Assembly: GCA_002633005.1 (NCBI GenBank) | Contig: NMRA01000384.1 | Location: forward strand, 112,064-176,063 | Direction: 5' to 3' | Length of the DNA stretch: 64,000 nucleotides | Source of the DNA: Phoronis australis | Taxonomy: Eukaryota; Phoronida; Phoronidae | In this document: piece after piece, positions 10,239-22,214 of the stretch | How positions within the stretch are numbered: the first letter of the stretch is position 1 | Layout of the letters: every line of letters begins with the position of its first letter | Program-made: the position numbers and the translations under genes | The notes under the pieces: model-generated | Databases searched by the model: none | Seen by the model: the letters and a program-made list of their open reading frames with translations, nothing else | Told to the model about the DNA's origin: nothing

Positions 10239-10987
10239 GTAACGCTGTTTTGGATTTTTTTTCACGTGGGGCTGTTCGTAATTATCAACATTTTGTGAGT
10301 TTAGAAGTGTGGGGACTTTGCATATCTGAGGTGGAAGGTTCTTGTGCGTTCTGAGAGGGGAATTGGTGTTAGTGTGAGGGGAAATCTGTCTCTCGATTGG
10401 TCACCATTAACTACATCCCAGTCACATTTGATAAAACATTTTGAAGCCGAGGGTCTGTGTGAGCTAATTCTAACCTTAAGTGGAATTTTTTAATCACTTG
10501 AGGTGCTCTTTTGAACCTACTGGACCTGTTGAGTGGAATTTGTGTGCTTTTTCAAACAGTTTTCAGAGGGGAATTGAGCCGAATGGCCTCCAAAATTGAG
10601 TTATTGAAGGGCCTTAGAAAACACGCATTTTTCTCTTCTCCTCTTGGTGAAATTGTGCAAAGTTGTTGGTATTGTTATAGACTAGAATTTCTGTAAACTG
10701 TTGATATACATCAGCCAATATGACAGTGCCTATATGTTCCTGTTGAACAATCATTGTGTCTTCATACAGTACAAGACAAAAGTAATCAGGCAAAATACCA
10801 TTTGTCTGTTGTGACTAATTTTGTTACCTACAAAAATTACTGGTAATAAATATTAGGGTGGAAAATTCTAATTACAGAATGCCTAAGCCGCCTCACAACC
10901 GCGCTATTTCTAGTTTTTTCTCAAGTGGCAGAAAGATGACTCAGATTTTGTCTATCCTTCTCACTCACTTCCCTTGTGTGGTTGCAG
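10239..10987. other. Intron containing a decayed Tc1-type MITE
   Basis: No gene seen. The left part of a TACAGT-ended MITE lies at 10767-10905; its right terminus is not recognisable. Confidence 0.65.
10767..10905 (+). mobile_element. Tc1/mariner-type MITE, left half
   Basis: Begins TA-CAGTACAAGACAAAAGT and matches the full copies at 31839-32101 and 34025-35172, including the interior around ATTAGGG and AATTCTAATTACAGAATG. Tc1/mariner elements start CAGT and insert at TA, which fits. The right inverted repeat is missing. Confidence 0.65.
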
Positions 10988-11113
10988 GTGTCCATCAAAT
11001 TTCTGTGCTCCGCCCACAGGCGTGACATTCCAAACCAACCAGAGCTTTCTGACAGTCAACGTGACAATGACGCCGAAGACCCGCACTGTCATCAGTCTTA
11101 GATTTAGAACAAA
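10988..11113 (+). CDS. Exon: end of LamG 1 and start of laminin-G domain 2
   Basis: Encodes RCPSNFCAPPTGVTFQTNQS, then FLTVNVTMTPK and a VISLRFRTK strand. The last part is the usual start of a LamG domain (s-l-R-F-R-T). Two potential N-glycosylation sites are visible (NQS, NVT). Phase 2 in, phase 2 out, donor GTAAGT. Confidence 0.82.
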
Positions 11114-12052
11114 GTAAGTTTCAACACGTCATAGTCAAATAGCAAATTCATACTTGAAAATGCATTAGATGCAAACTGGGAAAGAGTAATTTTGATTTGT
11201 TGTTCCAGAGTTTGTGATAATGGTTTTTATTTACCAATATTGTTTATTGTAACTAGTCACAAAGATATTTCAAAACTGAAATAAAAATTGAATTAACCTT
11301 GCTGAATTAATTAGAATTGAGCGTGTGACTACATTTTTGATAAGTGATGCGGCTGAAAGATTAGTGAGAGCATGCGAAAAAAGGGACCCACTTGTTGGGA
11401 GCTTCTGTGAAAAATGCCCCTTCGTAAGGTTTGTTGCAGAAATGTCACCCTTTTCTACCGGTTTATTCCATAAACTTGAACCTTTTATATACATAACATA
11501 TTGCTGTCCTGGTGGACTGTCCGTAGTTGGCACGCATGCAACTCTGGAGGGTCAGAAATCCTGCTGCTTAATTACTCTTTATTGTACTTTAATATGACAG
11601 CATTAGGATGAGAATTATCTGAAGAATTAAGTTGTCCATTTCACTTTTCACCCTTTTTGTGAACGGATAATAGTGTGCACAGTGCATACTCCCTGAAGTC
11701 CCTATGTTTGCTTCGCAGTCCAAATAGCGTTATGATTCTTGACCAAATTTTAGCACCCATTAAACCCTAAAAAGTACAAGAGCTCAATTGTCAAAAATAA
11801 GTACGTCATTTGCAATGTAAGTTTTTAAATTTAGTGAAACTCTTATGGAGATTTGCGAAGTTAAAAATTGTACCTTAATTTGTAGAGTTTAAACTCCCGA
11901 GCAAACCTTTTTGGGGAATTTTGCCGCATGGATACCTTTTTGAAGGGAAAGCAGTCATAAAAAATTCACCCGGAAGGAGGGTTATGTGCTTTCTGCTACT
12001 TTGTTCTTACTGACACACCTCCAGAAACTTTCTTCCTGTCAATCATTTACAG
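11114..12052. other. Intron, nothing recognised
   Basis: Antiparallel short open frames at 11270-11597 have no domain and no codon structure. No repeat termini noted. Confidence 0.6.
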
Positions 12053-12149
12053 GGCCAATCATGGCATGCTGTTCTATTTGGGTGGGCCGGCCTACCTCAC
12101 TGTCTTCATGGAAACTGGTGGCCAACTTACTCTTGGTTTGAATACTAAG
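12053..12149 (+). CDS. Exon: laminin-G domain 2, second and third strands
   Basis: Encodes ANHGMLFYLGG, then PAYLTVFMETGGQLTLGL. It matches the LamG pattern G-x-L-(F/L)-Y-x-G followed by a strand and G-x-L. Phase 2 in, phase 0 out; donor GTAGTG is weaker than most in this gene. Confidence 0.82.
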
Positions 12150-13817
12150 GTAGTGTGTAACTGATTGTGTTGACCTTTTTAGAGATTGCAAGAATTGATG
12201 CATGCACACACTAGAGCATTGATTTTTGGGGTACGATTACTTTCGGGATGTTTCATGACTCACGTTAGACTTAAGTCGCAACTGTTTCTGAAAAAAAAAT
12301 TTAATCTCACTTCTGCAAAGTTCAAGATCTCTGAGAAAATACCCATAACTGTTAGTTACTAATATCATTCGTATAAAGATTTCTACGTTGTGATGTGCCA
12401 TCTACATGACTAAACATTTTATTCGATAATTGTGATGTTGGAGTGTATGAAAAAAATTCTACCACAAGTCACAATAAGTCACATTTCATAAGACAGACCC
12501 CTGAATCGATAAAGTGTCATACGCAACCTATCAATGTTCAATAAGCTGCCAATTGATTTCAAATAGATATGTACTTGAACCCCTTTACAATCGCAAAATG
12601 CGTGTGAAAATGCAAGACCAAGCAAGACTTTGCGACATAACACTCTGTATTACAAGCAAAGAACGTGATCACACTAGTTTCCTCCATGAGATTCTTGCAC
12701 ACCATTGTCTAGAATGGTTAAATTTTTTCAGTACGGTTATCTTCTCTGCTTATTTCACACAAAAATAATTTCCATTTTGGCATTTTTCCACTCTTCAAAG
12801 GCTGATGGCTTTAGTGCAGATAATGGAAAATTTACCAAAAGTTGTCTTACTTGCTAGTAACAGACTAAATTTTTCTTAATTTTTATTTTTGTGGAGAAAT
12901 TTGACAGAGTAAATTTTCAGTTCTTTGCCATTTCGTTTGTTCAATAAGAATTACTTTAGTGTTTATTTTAAACCGAACTTCTGACTGTTTGAAGGTCTAC
13001 TTAAATGTAGGTCTCATTTCCAAGCTGGACTATTCAAAATTTGTAGGGGCAATAAAACATTTATTTTCTCAACCAGGACCTGAATCCTTCATTCAGGGCT
13101 TGGAATTTTCCACGGAAACGCGGATTTCTGCTTTTTTGAAATGTGCTTTCCGCTTTTTTGAAATGTGCTTTCCGCTTTTTTTATAATATTTCCGTGTAAA
13201 AAAATCGGATTTGATATGAAATTTCCGCGGCAAATTCCTTTCTTACCGCGGCGTTGCAGATGACGTTCACCTCGGAAAGCNNNNNNACGGGCGAGCGAAA
13301 AGGACGCAGACGCATGCTACTGATGGTGGTAACGTTTTTTTTTTTTTTAGTCCTCGCGATTTTTGTCCACATTGACCATTTCAAAGGCTGGTTATCGGGC
13401 ATGATTTGGGCCGTAAAAGTTTCCGCGTTTTTTGTCATTGGTCATTCCAAGCCCTGTTCATTAGGCTTTGTTTAGTTACACAGTCCAACCGGAGCAGTTG
13501 TATGGCTAGGATCAGAGCTCAGGAAGAACTGATTTTGCCCTTTATGTCAATTTCAAAAGTTCTATTGTGTGTGAATGTCACCCATGATCGTTCACAACTA
13601 TCTGCAAAATTCTAAGCCACAATGCCGGGTGCTAGTCATCCCCCCCAAGCCCAATGTGTATTTGGGCGTTGCTGCTCGGAATGACTGCTATTCTACAATC
13701 CTTTGCTAGCAATAAATCTCTCACAGTGTTATTTTTTGCCAGCCTCATTTTTCGTACGAGATACAGATCTTCCATAGATAGACATGCATTAGTTGATGAT
13801 GTCACTGTGTGCTGCAG
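12150..13817. other. Intron with a CAGGG-family MITE and a 6-base N gap
   Basis: Contains the element at 13094-13456. A pair of tandem 29-bp units around TTCCGCTTTTTTGAAATGTG (about 13117-13175) belongs to that element. Otherwise no gene seen. Confidence 0.65.
13094..13456 (+). mobile_element. MITE of the CAGGGCTTGGAAT family (long subfamily, gapped)
   Basis: Termini CAGGGCTTGGAAT and ATTCCAAGCCCTG are flanked by a perfect 6-bp duplication TTCATT (13088-13093 and 13457-13462). Compared with the copies at 34538-35035 and 40538-41041 it lacks the middle part at the N run (13281-13286), so the gap length is understated or an internal deletion lies there. Confidence 0.85.
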
Positions 13818-13956
13818 GGCACGGGATCAGGTACCTATCAAAATACAAGCAACAGGTATAACGATGGGCTATGGCACTACATAAGAGTGAAGCGAGAAGG
13901 CAACATGGCCTCCCTAGAGGATGATGCTGGGTCTACACTGGCTTCTGTAATCTACT
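13818..13956 (+). CDS. Exon: laminin-G domain 2, W-H core
   Basis: Encodes GTGSGTYQNTSNRYNDGLWH, then YIRVKREGNMASLEDDAG. The YNDGLWHYIRVKR string is the most diagnostic LamG motif (N-D-G-x-W-H-x-(V/I)-x-V-x-R). One N-glycosylation site (NTS). Phase 0 in, phase 1 out, donor GTAAGT. Confidence 0.92.
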
Positions 13957-16310
13957 GTAAGTAATCTTACTAGTACTTTGACTATTTGGTAAATCTAGCT
14001 AAAAAACCTTTAGCTTAGTTTATAGAATGTATGACATTTGGAAATTGCAATTGGTCATAGAATATTGTTGGAATTTTTTGTTGGATCTCCAGTGATTTGA
14101 TTGGTTCCAAAATACTTTCGGTTACTTCAACGCTGATGATATCTGCTAGCAGTCAGAAGAACTTTCCTAACTGTGATATGCGTGGGTGTGGGTGTGTGTG
14201 CACGTGCGTGTGCACATGCGTGTGTACGTGCGTGTGCACATGCGTGTGTACGTGCGTGTACGGACTTGTGTATTATTTATACTCTTATTGCTGTCTTATC
14301 GTACACAAAAAGTGACCTATTTGCTATCAGAGACAGATTGGCCGAAATTTTTTTAACGGAAGTTTTCGACTTTCTTTAATGGCTTGTACTATGATCTTCC
14401 TCATATTGTCAATGATCAGTGTAAAGCAATTTAATAATTGCTAATTATTGAAATTTTGTCATAAATTCTACAAAACTGAACAACTTTAACTTTTGTTTAT
14501 CTTGAAAATTACTGTTGAAATATGAAATTCATCTACTTTTTTGAAAACTGTTTATTTTCATTAACTGATAATTGAATCAATTGTATTCGATTTAATTTTT
14601 CTTCACAACCATATAGTTGCAAATTCAGGTAAGCTGACAGGTGGAGCTTTGGTGCTGGGCTTAGTGAGCGAATATCGTTTAATAGTGGTGAACAAATTGA
14701 CAAGCTGTCGCACTTATATGGCCTAGTTTTCTCCTCAGACCCAAATACTACAAGTTTTAGAATACCATCCTATGTCAGGATAATGGTGTTCACAGCTCTT
14801 CCTCAATCAGTTACCAGAAGTAAATATCTGGGGTGTTTTTACAGCAAAGCAATAACAAAAGCTTTAGAAGCTAGTTTCCCACTGAGGGATATAGGGCTGT
14901 ATTGTTGTGCTTGAACTTGGAGTTATGCTCAATCTCGAGATCGTGAACTCGAATTAATAATAGTATAAATTTTGTTAAAACAATTTGGTGAAACTTGTTG
15001 TTCAGTAAGATTTTTTTTTGTAATTTTCCCCCACAACCACCCAATACTAGTGAAACACAATGAGAAGAATGTATGCTGGTTAATCAATTATTGTTTCATG
15101 AATTACAAAAAGTAATGAAAAAACAGTAAAGTTTGGTTGAAATTTACATTGTTTACCACTTTTGTTTTATCACAAGTCAATTTGTCCAGCGCCAAACTTG
15201 ATTGTTTGGAGTGAATTTGCTAAGTTGACTCAAGTATTCGAAGTTCACGAGTACACTATCTTGAATTAAAAGGGATTTCAAGTTCAACCACAACAGTACA
15301 CCTGTAGTTGTGATGCCACTGTTGTATGACATTGCTGAGTTTCACTTTTCTGAACTTACCAAAGACTGCAAATTACTGAACAGTTGCCGTTAATGAAAAG
15401 TTTTTCAGCGATTTTTTTGACTGGCCTGATTTGTTCTATGTTCAAAATCTGAAAACTAAGGAAAAGTTGCATACAAATTGAAAAAAATTACCTATTGTAT
15501 AAGTTTTACTGTTCCATGATGACACACGAACATTGCTCAACAATGGGATAATGACACACGATGATGCGACGCCTTTGTTGCGATCTAGTGTTTAAATTTT
15601 TGTACCACTGGGCTCTGGTGTGAGCTTGCTGCTTTGCTTTAGCGTTGCACGTTTACTTTCTGCACTGCAATTTCTTTGAGTGTAACTGTAACAATCTATT
15701 TTAAAGATTGTAGCACGACTTGTCTATGAAGGACGGTTTCCTGCCTTGAAGGACCTTTTAAAGAGAACTGTACATTTCCGCTTCTATTCAGTGAAAAACT
15801 TTATGTTGAACACATGCCAGTCTAATTTAAACTCACCCCTAATGTCAACGGAATTATATCCATGGTGGGGCACCAACAAAATGGCCACCGGTTGAGTAGT
15901 AGTGGCCCTCACTTGTAATAAAGTACCATGAAAAAGTGCAAATGTGTGCACGACTGTCCGATATGTGTTATTTTATTGTTGTTCTGCTGAAGTGATGAAA
16001 CACTTTATTTGTGGTAAACTCTTGTGAAAATGAGGAAAGAGTGTCACTTTGGATTCATTGCTAAATACAACTCGGAAGTTGAATGGTTACAATAATTGAT
16101 AATTTCGTTGGTAATTGCCCATACTAAGATTGCGGCAACCCATATGTACTAATTTAAAATAGTATACATTTGTGAATAAGAAAGTGCTGATTTCGCTGTG
16201 AACTAAAAGGAAATTGCTGTCTGTCTAAAGCCTGCCCTGATGCCTAGAGCAAGAGTGGAACTCTTGACCGTGCAGATGCATTAAATATTGAATTTGAAAT
16301 CTTGCATTAG
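13957..16310. other. Intron with a Z-DNA-prone repeat
   Basis: The GT/GC alternating tract at 14192-14262 is the only notable structure. The rest is A+T-rich sequence without a recognisable gene on either strand. Confidence 0.65.
14192..14262. repeat. Alternating purine-pyrimidine tract (GTGCAC type)
   Basis: About 71 bases alternate strictly purine/pyrimidine, built from GTGTGCACATGC and GTGTGTACGTGC units (24-bp higher-order repeat). Such tracts are classic Z-DNA formers. Confidence 0.9.
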
Positions 16311-16515
16311 GCTCTACATCAACTGTTGCCCAGACGCTAAATGCAGCCCAACTGACACTAGGTAGCGCTAGCGACCCAGCCACCATATCATTCCTGCCAC
16401 CTGTGGCTTTGGTTGGTCTGAGGGGATGTGTGGAGGCTGTACGCTTCATTGACTATAACGTTGCCACGGAGCCTCCGAAACTTATCAACTTACATACCCA
16501 GGTGAAATTAGAAAG
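16311..16515 (+). CDS. Exon: laminin-G domain 2, C-terminal part
   Basis: Encodes STSTVAQTLNAAQLTLGSAS, then LVGLRGCVEAVRFIDYN, ending TQVKLER. L-x-L-G followed by L-x-G-C-(V/I) is the standard LamG C-terminal strand with its cysteine; here GLRGCVEAVRF. Phase 1 in, phase 2 out, donor GTAAGT. Confidence 0.85.
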
Positions 16516-17205
16516 GTAAGTCAATGTAACAGCTGTTTGTGTTTAGTTATTGTAAGGCCAAGTAATGTTTTCTTAGTTTCTGTTCCCTATTTTAACATTC
16601 ATAGAATTTATTTTCAAAAAACTCACCAAGTTCTAGCAAAAAGAATTGTCAACTTTGTTCATTTCACCGCATTTGTGAATGCTTACAATTTCTAAAAACA
16701 CTGTCTCTAAGATAGATATGATATAGCATTTAGAAATGCCACAGTATGTATTCTGTGCTATATTATATGAAAACTTGAAAAAATGGTTTACTAATTTTGA
16801 ATTTCTGCCACAGTTGAACGCTACCGAACTTCAAATTCTATGAAATTCTAGCCAGGGTGCAAAATTTAAAGCGCGTAGAGGACTGCAATTTATGAAATGT
16901 GCCTACTTTAGTTTGTGTTAGCTTTTGATTGGTGAAACTAGTTCTGTGTTCTCAAATAATGAAATAAAGGAAAAATTCTCTTTAAATAAAATCGAAGATG
17001 TCTAAATCTTTATTTTTGACAGGCAAAGCTATAGAAAACAACAGGATTTTGTGATGGTATTGTAGAAATTTGATGGAGCAAACGTCGTGCATTTTTCTCG
17101 TGGCCTGCAGTTTACATTTTTTAGAATTGTATAATTTTCAAAGAAAAAATATGAGAAGGTATAAAGAATGTCATCTATTGTCAGTAATCTGTGTTTTGCC
17201 TGTAG
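16516..17205. other. Intron, nothing recognised
   Basis: A+T-rich, no repeat termini or gene seen. Confidence 0.6.
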
Positions 17206-17444
17206 GTTTGTCTCCCATCTTGGCTGTCAACCATCTGAAGTGTGCGAGCCGTCGTGCCTGTCACCTGAGCAGTCATGTGACTTTGATTGCTACTGCTCGC
17301 CTGGCTTTCACACATTGGCAACATCTCCGCAATTGTTGTGTAAGAATATCGACGACTGTTCACCGAACCCGTGTCAGCATGGGGCCTCGTGTGTCGACCG
17401 CATCCAAGACTACACCTGTCTGTGCACGTTGGAATACAACAAAG
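17206..17444 (+). CDS. Exon: Cys-rich linker plus EGF repeat 1
   Basis: The first half, GCQPSEVCEPSCLSPEQSC then DFDCYCSPGF, has an EGF-like cysteine density but unusual spacing. The first Cys probably closes the LamG 2 disulphide. The second half (DDCSPNPCQHGASC, then DYTCLC) is the start of a standard EGF repeat with the O-fucose sequence C-QHGAS-C. Phase 2 in, phase 1 out; the donor GTGGGA is weak. Confidence 0.87.
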
Positions 17445-18501
17445 GTGGGACAGTTTTCTGCCTCTTTGAATGAAAGTTACGACAAAGATTCCTCAATTTG
17501 GGACAAAATAATTTTTAAATTTTGGTAACAGGTGTAATTAACAAACTGATCTAAATATGCGATTTAATAAGTAAAATTTCCTGAAAACTATAATTTAATT
17601 TGTTGAGTAATTTGTTGAAAGAAAATCTCAGTTGTATGTCAGTGCCCCATCGTATTAAACAGGACATATTAGCATGACTATTTGGTAGTTAGATTTTTAT
17701 TGTGAGGGATTACACTTGCAGGGTTGCTAACAAAAGCAGTCAGCTAACATGTGTTAGGTCTCTGATGTGTGTTGTACAAAGCACTGTTAGCAAATACTCA
17801 ACAATAAGGGCCAGTACCCATGTCTGTAGCTGGGCTGCCAACTGTTAAGATTTATCTGTATTCTATATACTTTTTGGACCTAAAAAGTCACTGCGTAAGG
17901 ATTTACAGATGTTTCGGATTTTTGAGCATTTATTTTTATTCAAAAATAACATGAAAGTTAAAATTATCTTTAAAATCGTCAGTGTTTCGAAGCGCCACAT
18001 AGACAAAGATCGAGGCAGGAAGTACCGGAAAGTGACAGAAATTGTCGATTAGGCAAGATCCGGCCAGTAAGACGTATGTTGAGTTCCAGTGTAGAATGCA
18101 ATTCACGTGCAAAATTGGTCAATTTTTGTAAAGAACTGGCCAATGAGAAATGCTCTTCTTTGATTTGCTTTGTTGTATCTTTATGCTTTTGAAATTGTGC
18201 TAAGATGACTGGCGCGAAATTTCGGAGACAAGTATACCAATGAATTAGATTACATTTGGAAAAACTAAAATCAATCAGTGAACCTTACCTAATCAAACTA
18301 TGGGAGAGGTTGGCTGTGGGATTTATTACTCTGTTTTTAAAATAGTGAACTACTATATATAGGAGTGAATTTCTGTCCTCCAAGTATCAGCGTAAGTCGC
18401 TTTCTCACTCTCATTACTCTCGAGATTACTAATATGAATAGTGTCCTGTTGAATAAATATTGAGTGGAGTATTGTACAAAGTATTTGTTTTTCTGTTCTA
18501 G
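17445..18501. other. Intron, nothing recognised
   Basis: No gene or repeat termini found on either strand. Confidence 0.6.
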
Positions 18502-18636
18502 GTAAAAACTGCAGTATCGCAAACAACTGTATTCCATCGCCATGCCAACATGGCGCCACATGTCATGATTTCATTGGTGGATACAATTGTAGTTGTGTCC
18601 CTGGTTACCAGGGCACTGATTGTGAAGTAGAAATTG
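18502..18636 (+). CDS. Exon: end of EGF 1, EGF 2
   Basis: Encodes [20 protein letters not shown], then a six-Cys EGF ending [12 protein letters not shown]-fucose sequence C-QHGAT-C is present; the O-glucose consensus is absent (CIPSPC). Phase 1 symmetric, donor GTGAGT. Confidence 0.93.
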
Positions 18637-20415
18637 GTGAGTTGTTTGTCTTGTCGAGTTCGATCCCTCTAATTTGATTTTTATGTATTGATAATTAATT
18701 AAAGATATATTCAAAATGAGGATGGTGTCTGCATTTCTTTCATTCCTCATATGTGTACATTCAGTTACACATTGCATTGCAAACGACTCAAGTTAACCAC
18801 TATTAATTTTAGTTTCTCAGTTAAATGTGCTACTTAAGGGTATCTCAAACCTTATTCACAAATATTGGTCGTTTTTACACTATTTCACTTACGTCTAGCA
18901 AAATACCTTTATCTTCATTCCCAGGGTGCTTCAAACTAGTATGAAATATATGCCATGTAGCAAGAAATAAAGATTTTAAAATAGCAGATTACCACCTTCA
19001 GTCGCTTGAAAATTTTACTACTTATCCTAGGTCAAAGGTTACAAGTCTGTCACTCAAATTGAATCTCCCGCCAGGCATTGAACGGTTCCGTATGTACCGG
19101 TCAGTCCTTTCATTCACCCAGTGTCTATCATGACAGCCTTTTCCCGTTCAGTGACTTTACCAGACGAAGGGGGTTCTGAGCTTGTGATAACATCTAGCTT
19201 CTTTGTTAACTACCAAGCAAAGTCTTTTGTCTGTTATGACAACAGGCAGGCCAATTATCTACCAGGTTTATTACAGACCACGTGTGAACACAGTCAAACC
19301 CAAAGTGAATTGGTACATTCACAAAGAATAGATTATCGTAACTTCAGTTGCAGTTGGGCAGTTTTAGCGATTCAAAAACTAAACATGATCACCATTAAAT
19401 AAGGAATTCAGAAATGCTATTGGTTTATGTTCAAATATGTTATAACTTAACTTTTATTTTTAACAGCACAGCCCAGTCAGGCTAGATACGATCTTTTTGA
19501 AGATTAGAGCAATTATCTAACTGCTGGTCCTCCAACCATAAATGTCAGAATGGAGTTAATCAGTCGTGTAAGATATCGGCTACGAGGGTAAACTTTCCAA
19601 CTTGTTGTTGGGCTATAGAATCGAACAAGTTGGGAGCAACGGTAAAACGCCGTAATGTAATATTGAGTCAATAAGGTGTACATAGCACAAGATGCCGCGG
19701 AAAACGAACAGACAAAACATAGGAAGTTTGATCCCAAGGGAGTTGTACGTCTGCGTGCATACGAGCATTGAGAACGAACTCACCATGCCGCCTCTGTGAC
19801 TTTGTGTTCAAGAATGCAGCAAGTTGTAAAAAAAGATAAATCTTCACCCAAATTCATTGATTTGACATTTTGCTGTTTCGATTTTGTGCTCACGACACGC
19901 TTTAAACCACTGACTCGAATTCTGATGTCCAATTCGTACTTACTTGCAATTATGGTTTCTTGATGTCAGTCCCCCCAGTGCGTGGTGTGTATCACAGTAA
20001 ACTGTTGACCTACTAACCCACCTTGACCTAGTTTGACTCAAGGCACATTCACAAAATTAAAATGTTTTATTGATAACCAAGTTAATTACGCACTGCAAAT
20101 TCAGTTGACATTGCAAGTGAATGTTGAAATAATATGGTTAAGGCATGTATAGGCTATGAAAAATTCCTAATAACATTTTTGAGGTAAATTGTGAAGTTTT
20201 CGTTTAAAATGGTCTCATTAAAATAGACCAAGGGATTATTACAATGATAATAGTACGGTATTAATAGCACACAAATATAATCTCTGATCTTTTTTGTTTC
20301 AGAAAATGTATACCTAGTTGACGGAGCCTTTTTTGATATATGAGTTAGAATGAAGGTCACTAAATAAGGTTTGAGATAATCTTTAAGTCTTGTCATTCTA
20401 TTTTTTGTTTTACAG
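18637..20415. other. Intron containing the left arm of a long inverted repeat
   Basis: Holds the arm at 19140-19665, paired with 22215-22695. Otherwise no gene seen; the open frame at 19121-19402 falls in the repeat. Confidence 0.65.
19140..19665 (+). repeat. Left arm of long inverted repeat
   Basis: Reads as the reverse complement of 22215-22695 with moderate divergence. Matching landmarks are TTCAGTGACTTTACCAG, CAGCACAGCCCAGTCAGGCT, TTAGAGCAATTATC and GGGCTATAGAATCGA. The arms are about 500 bp each and enclose about 2.5 kb, including the exon for EGF 3-4. Confidence 0.8.
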
Positions 20416-20619
20416 ACGAATGCTTGAGTGCCCCTTGTCAAAATGGTGGATCTTGTACAGACCGTGTGGCCAGTTTCACTTGTCATTGTGTCGCTGGGTT
20501 CACCAGCCAGAGGTGTGAGACGAACATCGACGAGTGTGCTAGTATGCCGTGCCTAAATGGTGCCACCTGTAGGGACTTTATCAATGGCTTCACGTGTCTG
20601 TGTACAGCAGGGTGGCAGG
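20416..20619 (+). CDS. Exon: EGF repeats 3 and 4
   Basis: Two calcium-binding EGF repeats, DECLSAPCQNGGSC and [14 protein letters not shown]. Both carry the O-glucose consensus C-x-S-x-P-C and the O-fucose consensus. Phase 1 symmetric, donor GTGAGT. The exon lies between the arms of the long inverted repeat. Confidence 0.95.
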
Positions 20620-20654
20620 GTGAGTCGTTGGAATGATTATCAGCATAAAAAAAT

Positions 20655-20890
20655 AATTGCAGACGGTCTGGTACACGTTGCACCAGACGTGCACAAACCG
20701 CGCATGTGATCCAATTGCACTGTTCACCTGAAACCATTTTTATGCTTTATTAATATATCAGTTAAAACTGAGCTGAGGAGCTAGAGAGCTGAGACCATGA
20801 TCTAGCAGAGTGCTACAGTGGGACTTGAACGCACGACCTCAAGTAAAGAAAGCGGGCACCTGTTACACTAGGCCACACTGACTCCTCTGA
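20655..20890 (-). repeat. tRNA-derived SINE, family A (minus orientation)
   Basis: On the minus strand it starts AGGAGTCAGTGTGGCCTAGT (A box), then a B box within GTGCGTTCAAGTCCCACT, then a unique body ending in CTGGTGCAACGTGTACCAGA-like sequence. The same unit occurs at 43220-43460 (minus) and 59532-59727 (plus). No complete tRNA cloverleaf remains. Confidence 0.75.
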
Positions 20891-22214
20891 TTAAAATAAC
20901 AGTTATTGTGGTTATTATCAAATAATTTGAAATCTTATTTACAATGTTAAGCTGATGCTATCTTAAGATCTCCTAGACTTTCTTCAAGGCTAGTCTGGGT
21001 CTAATCCTTGTATTCAAAATTGATCTCAATTTTTTTAACATTTTCTGTTTTACTTCTTTGGTTTGCTGGTAGGTGGTGTTGTTTTATGCGACGTGATGTA
21101 AATTAAAAAAATTCTGGTGGACTTCTTAGAGAAATTTGAGGCAATGTGATCTTATATTTTGTTTTATGTCAGTCTGCCATATAATTTCTGGCCTAAACAA
21201 TGTGTCGCCTAGTTTATTAAAAATACTTGTCTCAACACAATTTGATTAAATCGGTGGTAAAAAGTTGTGACAAAAACTGATTAATTGCTAAAACTGTCGT
21301 ATTTCTATTTTTCAAAGGCTCACCACATTTGTTGCAAATGCTCAAAATTTTACCAAATGTTCTTTAGTAATACACACCATGCAAATAAGCTAAGTACATT
21401 TTACTGAAAGATTATTTTTGTTTAGGAATTTGACAAAATGAAATTTCACCTCTCTGCCATTTTGTGTCCCAAACTAGTGAATTTTCACTGAACTACAAAC
21501 TACAAACAAATGACGAATGACGTCAACACAGCTGCAAACTCACTCCCCCNACTAATTTCCACATACTAATGAAAACTGAGTTCCTCATCTGTGAAAATTA
21601 TAGCAGAGGATGTGTAGCAGTATCCTGGGATGCAAGTGTGGATGATGGTTTCCAGAAATTCCAGTTTTGATGTAAAATCTTATTAAGTTATGATGTTCCT
21701 GGCCATTTGGGGACACTAGAGACTAGGCTGTCCCTAAAATCCTCAACATGGAGCACTAAATCAATTGCCAATTTGTAACCTGCTGAGGGGAAATAACTTG
21801 TTTAGATTAACAGGGGACTGGCCAAATTCATTGCATGACTTATTTGTATTGGTTACTACACAGTGATTTATGTTGTGCCTGCCTTAGATGTTTGAACCAT
21901 TGTTCTAATGCAAGAGTAGAACACTGAAAATTATTAAAATGTGAATAGGTGAGTAGAGTGCTTCATTTTCTTTAACAGAAATCTACACTAATTTAAAATT
22001 GATTTGTTTCCAACAAAAAAGAAGGGGCACTTATGGTTTTGATATGGAGCAGCAGTTGAGAAAATTTTTTAATTTTTCATGTGGCAAACAACCCCCTTTG
22101 ATGATAAGTACAATATTTGCCATTCCACTCAAGAAGAAATGTAAGGCACTCAACTGAATCTGGATTATGTATAAAAACAAAAACGGAATATGTTGAAGAT
22201 TGAATTCTACAACA

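Noticed and set aside
11270-11597. Overlapping antiparallel frames of 87 and 90 codons
   Set aside because: No domain, no splice context fitting the surrounding gene, and not repeated elsewhere.
20820-20890. A functional tRNA gene on the minus strand
   Set aside because: A and B boxes are present but the cloverleaf stems do not pair, and the same sequence recurs with a SINE body at two other sites.
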